NCBI RefSeq assembly: GCF_047948215.1 | Contig: NC_134455.1 | Location: 72,751,689 to 72,815,688 of the forward strand | Length of the DNA: 64,000 nucleotides | Direction: 5' to 3' | Origin: Lycorma delicatula | Taxonomy: Eukaryota; Arthropoda; Insecta; Hemiptera; Fulgoridae | In this document: positions 57,001-64,000 of the stretch, piece after piece | Layout of the letters: every line of letters begins with the position of its first letter | How positions within the stretch are numbered: the stretch's first letter is position 1 | Notes under the pieces: model-generated | Told to the model about the DNA's origin: nothing | Databases searched by the model: none | Seen by the model: only the letters and a program-made list of their open reading frames with translations | Program-made: the position numbers and the translations under genes

Positions 57001-57834
57001 ACGTGTGGCGTCCCAACAAAGCGGACGACTGCAGCAGTAGTTCGGCCGCTAAGTGGGTTATGTGGTGTGTAAGGGGGGGTGGCTGGAATAAGATCCCAAT
57101 TTGATAGGGAACAAATCTGTGGATCCAACGAGATGGTAATAGAAAAAACTACAACAAAAAATACCCACTGTACTGCCTTACAAATTTAGCGTGGCGATTT
57201 ATTGAATTGGAGTGCACATTTATTAAGGCGCAAATAAATAAATGTCGGTTGCGATCAACCTAGCTGTAAATCCAAGCGGTCCTCAAAGTTGGAGCTGAAG
57301 TGAGAGACTAGAGGTTATACTCAGCACCCGAACGGACCAGACCTGAGGTCTTCTAGGACATTTATTCTCTCTGGTTATCACTCCACTAAATATATTGCTA
57401 CTGTCGTGGCACGATTGACTGAATTTGTTAATATGCTGTCGTGGCATGAAATTACTGAAATAATCGTATTGTAAAGTGGGTATATACAGTTTAGGTGATT
57501 GTAGAATAGTAATAGAGTTAGGCACGCGAGGTCTTTCATCTTCCTTGAGTAGGCTGTTAGTCTAGCAGTTCCTGAGGGCTGCGTGGTAGAGTTAGGTGTC
57601 TGATGTCTTCTTAGAAGGCAAAACTTGACTAGGCTGGAATTTACTCATGTGAATGTCTTTCGAGGCATTTGCATCGGTGCCATCTCACGAGACCGACTGA
57701 TGACTGTGGAATGTGATCAGTTTGAAGGCAAGAAAAAGGCCTCCGAATAAGCCACTCTTGGCCAGGGGTAGGGTGTGGTGTAGTGACCAGAAACGTCATG
57801 GGCGGGTGTTCTTCCTCGGGGGAAATTGAGATGT
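57001..57834. mobile_element. Unassigned GC-richer block separating E and D
   Basis: About 830 bases of less AT-rich DNA sit between E (56760-57000) and the D-side sequence. In the reversed partner locus at 15480-15590 only about 110 bases separate E from D, so this block looks like an insertion. TGTACTGCCTTACA near 57169 and TGTACTGCCTTGCA near 57832 are direct near-repeats. The words GTCGTGGCACGATTGACTGAAT and GCTGTCGTGGCATGAAATTACTGAAAT form an internal repeat. No protein domain was recognised. It could be a solo LTR, a non-autonomous transposon, or a LINE fragment. Confidence 0.45.
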
Positions 57835-58149
57835 ACTGCCTTGCACCGATTCAAAATTATTACTATTCTTTTGGAGTAGGGGTGCAATTTTGCAAAAAAC
57901 GTTTTACACATAACATGTTTTTTTTTATAATTGTTTTCAAAACATTTTTTTTAAAAATGCAACGAAAATCTCCCTTTTAACTGCGTTTTATAACCCTTCA
58001 AAATTAAAACCATATTTTGGGGTGGGGTGAAATTTAGCAAAATCTTTTTTACAAAATCTGTTTACTTCATCAATATTCACAAAATTATAAAAAAAAAAAA
58101 AAAGAATACATAGCCTTAATTAGACAAACTCTGGAAACGATTTCGTTTT

Positions 58150-58480
58150 CCCCCCAGTACCCTCACCCCCTGACCTTTTGCATTGAAAATTTAATAGCAT
58201 TAATGCCCCTACTATAAAAATATTATAGCCAAGTTTGTTGAAAATTGGTAAAGTAGTTCTGGATATATAAGGCGATTTACCCGCCAACATACATACGTAA
58301 ATACGTACATGCACACATACATACGTACGTACATGTTTTCGCGGAAATTTTGACACCATTTTTTGGTTTTCTGAAATCCTTAGGGGGCCAATTCGTCAAA
58401 ATTTGGTGAAAACCGGATATGCCCAATTTTGATCGATGACCATACTTTTTCTTCTACATATAGATGCTACATAGACGCTA
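58150..58480 (-). repeat. Dispersed repeat D, copy 3 (minus strand)
   Basis: The reverse complement reads AAAGTATGGTCATCGATCAAAATTGG, CATATCCGGTTTTCACC, then a long CATACATACGTA-rich stretch, TAAATCGCCTTATATATCCAGAACTAC and CAACAAACTTGG. These are the same landmarks in the same order as 15165-15480. The sequence left of it to about 57850 (CCCCACCCCAAAATATGG and relatives) probably belongs to the same unit. Confidence 0.8.
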
Positions 58481-59479
58481 TATGCTATGTGTCTATATAG
58501 ATGCTATATAGACGGGAAAGTAAAAGTTACCTGTAATATGAAAAATTGATATTTCTATAAAAATATAATTAAAATTAATAACTTTTTGTATAATTTTAAC
58601 ATTTTTCTGCTTTAAATGCGTGAGAGATTATTTGGATGGATCGAAATACGATGAAGATAAGATGAAAATCAGTTCTAGTCAATGGCAGAGTTTTAATTTT
58701 TCCCCTACTCCATAATGGTTGTGGTCTCTCCTAAAAATGGAGTGTCCATTGTAATAAAATATAACTTATTTTATTTTAATAAACTTTTTTTTTACTTTTA
58801 TTGCTGATTATAAAATGTTCATTTTTGTGACCGTGACCGAAAAATCGAAACTTGTCTTCAAAAAATGTTATTTACTTAAATTCTTAATATGATCTTGTAA
58901 AGATTATTAAAATGTAATTGTAATTACAAATTTGTTTGTTCAATATTATAGAACTACCTCGAAAGTTTTTAAGAATTTATAAAACGTTTTACATATTAGA
59001 TTACAAGACAGCTTTTTAATTACGTTTATATAAACATCACGTTTTAGCGATCTAATCCTGTTTACCTAATATATACATAATAGAATATGTAATATTCTGC
59101 ATAATCTAATCTGTAATATTCTATATAATAATGTAAATATCTATATACATAATAGAATACGTAATTTATTTTCCATAATTTATTAACAAACTATTAGTTA
59201 TCACTGAATACTAAAATGATGTAATTTGTTTTTAAATATAAAAAAAAATCTTTTTAGTCGACAACATCCTTTAGTGTAAATAACGAAATAAATAAAAGGT
59301 ACTTATTTATTTGTTTAAGTACTTATTTTAATTTAGAGATGAGATCAAAGTCATTTGATTTAAAATTATTCATTCTAATAAGTTACGTGAAAGTAATATA
59401 ACTCTCATTTTATAATAATAATTAAAGATACGAATAACTGTAAAAAAATATTTAGTTTGATGACAATGCTACTAACGCT
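58481..59479. other. AT-rich stretch with short tandem duplications
   Basis: TAGATGCTA.ATAGACG words recur near 58460-58515. TATATACATAATAGAATA occurs twice, near 59072 and 59141. No gene was recognised. Confidence 0.45.
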
Positions 59480-59830
59480 ACTTTTCAATATAATCCCCGG
59501 CTACATTTAGGCACTTGTCCCTAAGAAGTAAAGAATTATTTACTTTGGTGTGTGAACTATAACTTTGGTACCATGAATAAACTCTTTGAGAGGACCATAC
59601 AAAAATAAATCTGATTGTGCAAGATCAGGATTGTATGTGGCAAAACCTCCCAACCCAACTTTTGTTTAAATTCGAATTTTCGGACCGATACTTGCAATAC
59701 AAATTTCACTAATTCCCAATTTTTTTGCAAAACGTTAGTCAAAACTTCCATCAATCTTCCGCTACGATGAAAATCTACAGTTGCTGCCCGATTTAAACTG
59801 TTCAATCCACTTATAAAAATTTTCACACTT
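59480..59830 (-). pseudogene. Mariner-like transposase C-terminal remnant
   Basis: The minus-strand phrase KLGWEVLPH (about 59638-59664) followed by a shifted YSPDLAQSDFYLFGPLKEFIHGTK-like stretch, and the end LNVAGDYIEK (about 59489-59520), match the C-terminus of mariner transposases, where PSD-x-HLF holds the third catalytic Asp. The sequence is broken by at least two frameshifts. The upstream part of the open frame (to 59874) does not look like mariner, so the original N-terminal region is lost or replaced. Confidence 0.6.
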
Positions 59831-62800
59831 AATATGATTCTAATAAATAATAAAATTGTTAATGAAATAATCAAAAAGAATTATAAAATGGAAATTCTTG
59901 TCGAACAGCTGATATTTTCTATCTCAAGGATTCCAACCTGAATAAAAAAACAGTTTCAGGTTATTCTTTTAAATAGATTTTCTGCTGTTGCCATTCGTCT
60001 CTTTAATTATTGAACGATTCTCGTAATAAAAAACAATCGGTATTTTATAAATCAAGTGACATTTAAAAGGCAATATAACTTATCAGGCCTGTTATAATCA
60101 ATTAGTCCTTCTGTTACGTAACTAGAATTATCACGCTAATTATTAAGCTTATATTTCAATTAAATATTAGTTTATTCACTTCAAAAAAAAAACAAAAAAA
60201 AAAACAAAACAATTAATAGAATAAAAATCTTAACATCATAAAATTTGCAAAATACTGTAATTAAATTTTAAACGGTAGCTCCGGCCTTGTTTTTTGGCAA
60301 AACAGTTTTGGCTTGATCAGGATGTTCTTAATAAAAAAATTAGATAAATATATTTAAACAAGTAAAATTTTATGAAACCTGCATATGAAGTTTTTTATAG
60401 TGCTTATCTTCTAAGTCGAATTACATTTTTTTTTTTTTTATTTCAGAATTTCAACCTTATAGCCTTGAGTTTTATTTAGCCTTGAGTTTTAATTTTACTT
60501 GATTATTATTTGAGGAAACTTTAAGACATGCTATTGCATAAATGAAAAAAGACGATTTTATGCTATTTCTTGAAACCAATAGTAGCTGTTAAAAAATAAT
60601 TTATTTAGTTCTAGTTCTTTATTATAAAATTAAATTATCATTATTCCTTTCTAAATATACATCTCACAATCAGATTAAACACGATTTTAACGTAACAAAT
60701 TGTTCAGACTGGACTGAAAATAACTATTATTAGAAAACACTTGCTGCTATTTTCTTCAAACCCTTGAAATCCCCTAATAATAAGTACATGTTAGGGAATG
60801 AACTACTCCCAAATAAAGTTCAGTTGAATTTATGAAATTACGTTTAATTTTTTATAGTACAAAAATGACATATGAATAACGGTAATTGTACTGTATAAAT
60901 TATAATCCTATCTATTATATATTTGTATATTGATTTCTGTCCATTGTATAATAAAATGCATAAAGTGCAAAAACATAAACTGAATAAAATGTATAATATG
61001 TACCATCTGAACACTGCAGTTGCACGCACACTTCTCATCGGCAGCTCAACTTGAAGCCGACGACTTGTACTGTTCAATCCCCACTACAAGTACATAGTTT
61101 GGTTAGTTCTGTTTAATATAAATTGTGAATGCTTTAATTGTTCTCTTTAATATCGTTTTAAGGAAATTTTAGAATAAATCCTAACTGTATATTTCAATTT
61201 TAGAATTTAAAAGAAACTACTATGAAGCCATTCATACTTGTGGGCTTTTTAATCTTAACACTTACCTAAGAAATTAACAAAAGAAATTAATACCTGTTAA
61301 AAGTATCAGTTATAATATACATCAGCGTTTAATAAGTATTACTTTTTGTCACTATTTATATTCTTGATCAACTGAATTGGATTTGAAATATTTTTCTGCC
61401 CAACTTATTTTTACATTAGAGAATCATTTATTTAACAAACATCTAGTAGGTGAGTAAATGAATCTAAATTAAAGAACCTTGGAACAACTTTTAAATTAGG
61501 AAAATTATGTTATTTAATCTTCACACTCTAAATTGTTATAGAGACATTTCACAAGTTAAATGTAGTTTTAAATGGACAAGGCTCCATTTTTACATGGTTT
61601 TCTACGTAGTAGTGACTGCCTCTAAATAAATAAATTTAAATAAAAAGATAGATAATTTCAGAGAGTTATCTAAAATGTACTTAAACACGATTAATAAAGG
61701 AATTAAGTGTAAAATCTTTATAATTGTGGTTTTATTATAATTCTTTAAACAGAAGCAAATAACCTATATTCTTTATTTTTCTTAGTCTGAGCTATTTTAT
61801 CCTCATTAAAATCGTTTTAATCCGGTCAGTTCATGAAATCCTAGTAAAGTATTTATAAATTCGCCTAAAATAATTTGTTTTATTTTCGTAAAGCCGCAAT
61901 ATGAATTTTGTTCTTTAATTATCTGGATGTTGTACAAGAAAAGTTCAGGAAGCGCAGTCTTATCGATTAATAGCCTCTAATTGGTGTTTTGAACAATCAG
62001 TGGTTAGAATACAAAATTACCAGATAAAGCTACTGGCAAAGCAGCCTCTCTAAATTACACAAACATTCATGGCTATAGGAGTAAGACCGTGTAAAGTTCC
62101 CTATGACATTATTACGTTCTCAATGAGCTCTTATCCAAACGCCAGAACATAACATAAGGGATCAAAAATATGGATAATGGGTAGAAAGTGAAAAAAGAAC
62201 AATATTTTTCATCTTGAAACATGAAAATTGCTCTATTCAATGTTAGTGCTTCGTAATTAATCAGTTGTCGTCTAACCCGTCTACAATTAGGCCGAATATT
62301 TGGCCATCTACCCAAGACAGAATTATCTCATAATGATGAGAGTAGAGTTCGCGTTTACGAGCTCAATGTACTCTGAAACAAATTATTTTTCTTCAGTTAT
62401 TAAAAAGCCATCTGAGTATTTTTTCCGTAATCCCAAGAAACTCTTCCTTATGGTGAGATTTAATTCAAATTTAAAAGTATCAAATTAAGCTAAAACGCGT
62501 TCAACTATACTCCATATTGTAGTCATCCATTGGGGGTAACTACTACGAGTTCCATATCCCATTGAGGAATGGACATATGAACCCTTCTTTAATTCTTATC
62601 CTGTATTTCTGTCAAAAAATAGTACCAAAAAAGTGATTAATTTAAACTCCTCTTTTAGAAGAGGTTACTGGGAGAATAAATATAATGTAAAATTTACCGC
62701 AATACAAAAAAAATAATAAAAAAGTAATATAATAATTATAATATATATAAAAATATATAATAAAAATAAAATAAATAATAAATATATCGCAGATTTAAAA

Positions 62801-63048
62801 ACGATTGGAAATTACACAACAGTTGTAAAATAAAAGCTATCTGAATAATGTTTTTAATTAATGACAGTAATACAATAAATTATTATTTATAAATTGACAA
62901 TAAAATAACAGTAGCTGATGAACAATGCACAATACTGTATTTGTGTTTAAATCATTCTGTAAGGTACATTAAGTATGTCGAGTACTGTGAACTGTACTGT
63001 CGTTAGCGAAATTTTTCTTTGAAATTTTGTGCTGTGTGCAAAATATAT
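59831..63048. other. Long AT-rich intergenic stretch
   Basis: Neither a gene nor a repeat family was recognised. Short frames at 60844-61077 (-), 62112-62315 (-) and 62300-62488 (+) have no recognisable domains. Confidence 0.35.
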
Positions 63049-63365
63049 TTACAGCAAGATGCTGCGCCTCCCCACTTCTCTTGTACCGTTTCCACTCACT
63101 TAAATCATCATTTCACTGAGAAATGGATGATCGGTCGTGGAGGTCCACATTCCTGGTCCCAAGATCGCCTGATGTAACACCTTTAGATTTTTCCGCCTGA
63201 AAATATTGTATACAAAACAAAATACATTCTCGTGAGGAATTAATATTCCACACTATCGGTACGGCTGAGCAACTTTAAGGACAGTCCTGAAGAACTAAAA
63301 AGAGAAAAAAGCAGTACAGAAACGTGTTGAAAATGGCAGGCTCATTTTTGAACATTTACTTTAAA
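63049..63365 (+). pseudogene. Broken transposase of the DD41D-like Tc1/mariner group
   Basis: Starts YLQQDAAPPHFSCTVSTHLN (63046-63105), continues HHFTEKWMIGRGGPHSWS, and after a frameshift near 63160 reads RSPDVTPLDFSA, a stop, then KYCIQNKIHSREEL (63165-63240). It ends QKRVENGRLIFEHLL (about 63319-63363). QQD holds the second and PLD the third catalytic Asp. Counting across the frameshift gives about 41-42 residues between them, as in the DD41D (rosa) group recalled from the literature. The first catalytic Asp and the DNA-binding half are missing. The C-terminal FEHL ending parallels GAHIEHL in the copy at 49615-50474. Confidence 0.82.
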
Positions 63366-64000
63366 CTGGTACGTATAATGTACTTTGGTCTAGCGTACAG
63401 ATTCTAAAGAAATATCGGATTTTTCTAATTTTTCTTTCTTCTATTCAAGTTATCTTACACCATTTTGCTCAGAATTAAATTTTCTACAAGTTTAGTATAA
63501 GTTTTATGTTTATTTCCCATTTAACAAAGCTACTGTTCATTAAACATTAAAAAAAATCAGTATTTTATACCCCAATCTGTGGGTTTTCACCTCCGGAGAA
63601 TTTCGTCATACACTGTGTACATTTATTGTTTTTTTTAATTAGCTTTTTACAAAATCATCTCAAAAATATAAACATAATATGTATTATTTTACTCTACAAA
63701 AACCTCAAATAATTCATAATAACGATAAAAATCAATATTTTATAATGCAGACATGTATTTTCTAACATAAATTTAATATTTTGCAGTAAAATACTACAAA
63801 AAATCCTAAATTATCGAATTATGTTCAAGCATATATCAATAAACAAACATAAGCTTAAGGGTTACTATCCTCAGGAGTGTACGGAACATATCAAACGAAA
63901 ATAGCTTTCTAACATGTAGAATACTCATAAAATAAATAATGCTAGCCAAAAGCAATACTTTTCCGCAGTTTTTTCTTTTTGTGGCTCAATAAAACTAAGA
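63366..64000. other. AT-rich stretch at the end of the window
   Basis: Nothing was recognised. The 3' end of the transposon probably lies here, but no terminal repeat could be defined. Confidence 0.35.

Overview
The window looks like nuclear DNA of an arthropod, most likely an insect and perhaps a hemipteran. It is very AT-rich, has no operon-like gene packing, and is full of microsatellites, tRNA-derived SINEs, non-LTR retrotransposons, Helitron and Tc1/mariner-type DNA transposon remains. I found no multi-exon host gene I could defend. The hemipteran suggestion rests on memory of one uncharacterised repeated protein family (copies A, B and C below) and is an inference. Almost every recognisable protein segment is broken by stops or frameshifts, so this is an old transposon graveyard with a few younger insertions.

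Layout. Positions 1-10100 hold two full-length-like but broken copies (A on +, B on -) and a first-exon fragment (C on -) of the uncharacterised family. Copy A carries a nested SINE with a perfect 11-base target duplication. The same segment holds another SINE with a 15-base duplication, a perfect 17-base-arm hairpin and a foldback inverted repeat with arms of about 120 bases. Positions 10990-17050 hold two decayed jockey/CR1-like reverse transcriptases, a Helitron-like 3' end beside a 100-base pure-purine tract, and a composite dispersed repeat (D+E). Positions 19190-22310 hold the best-preserved element, a 5'-truncated R1-clade LINE on the minus strand with endonuclease, reverse transcriptase (YADD) and C-terminal CCHC knuckle, broken by a few small indels.

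Positions 25300-28930 hold a second tRNA-derived SINE family, a GC-rich LINE 3' end with an A-rich tail, the end of a Helitron helicase, and another R1-type LINE tail. Positions 31000-49000 are mostly featureless AT-rich DNA with microsatellites, scattered D repeats, a small candidate secreted protein exon at about 31.6-31.9 kb, and a nested inverted repeat at 44.2-44.4 kb. Positions 49300-50474 place a LINE C-terminal fragment beside a broken transposase of the Tc1/mariner superfamily; a related transposase sits at 63.05-63.37 kb on the opposite strand. Positions 56760-58480 hold a second, oppositely oriented copy of the D+E composite, apparently split by a block of about 830 bases.

Nothing here forms a pathway. 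The useful content is repeat biology: nested insertions with readable target duplications, several families with multiple copies in one window, and an uncharacterised ORF family whose conserved acidic residues suggest (but do not prove) a transposase origin.
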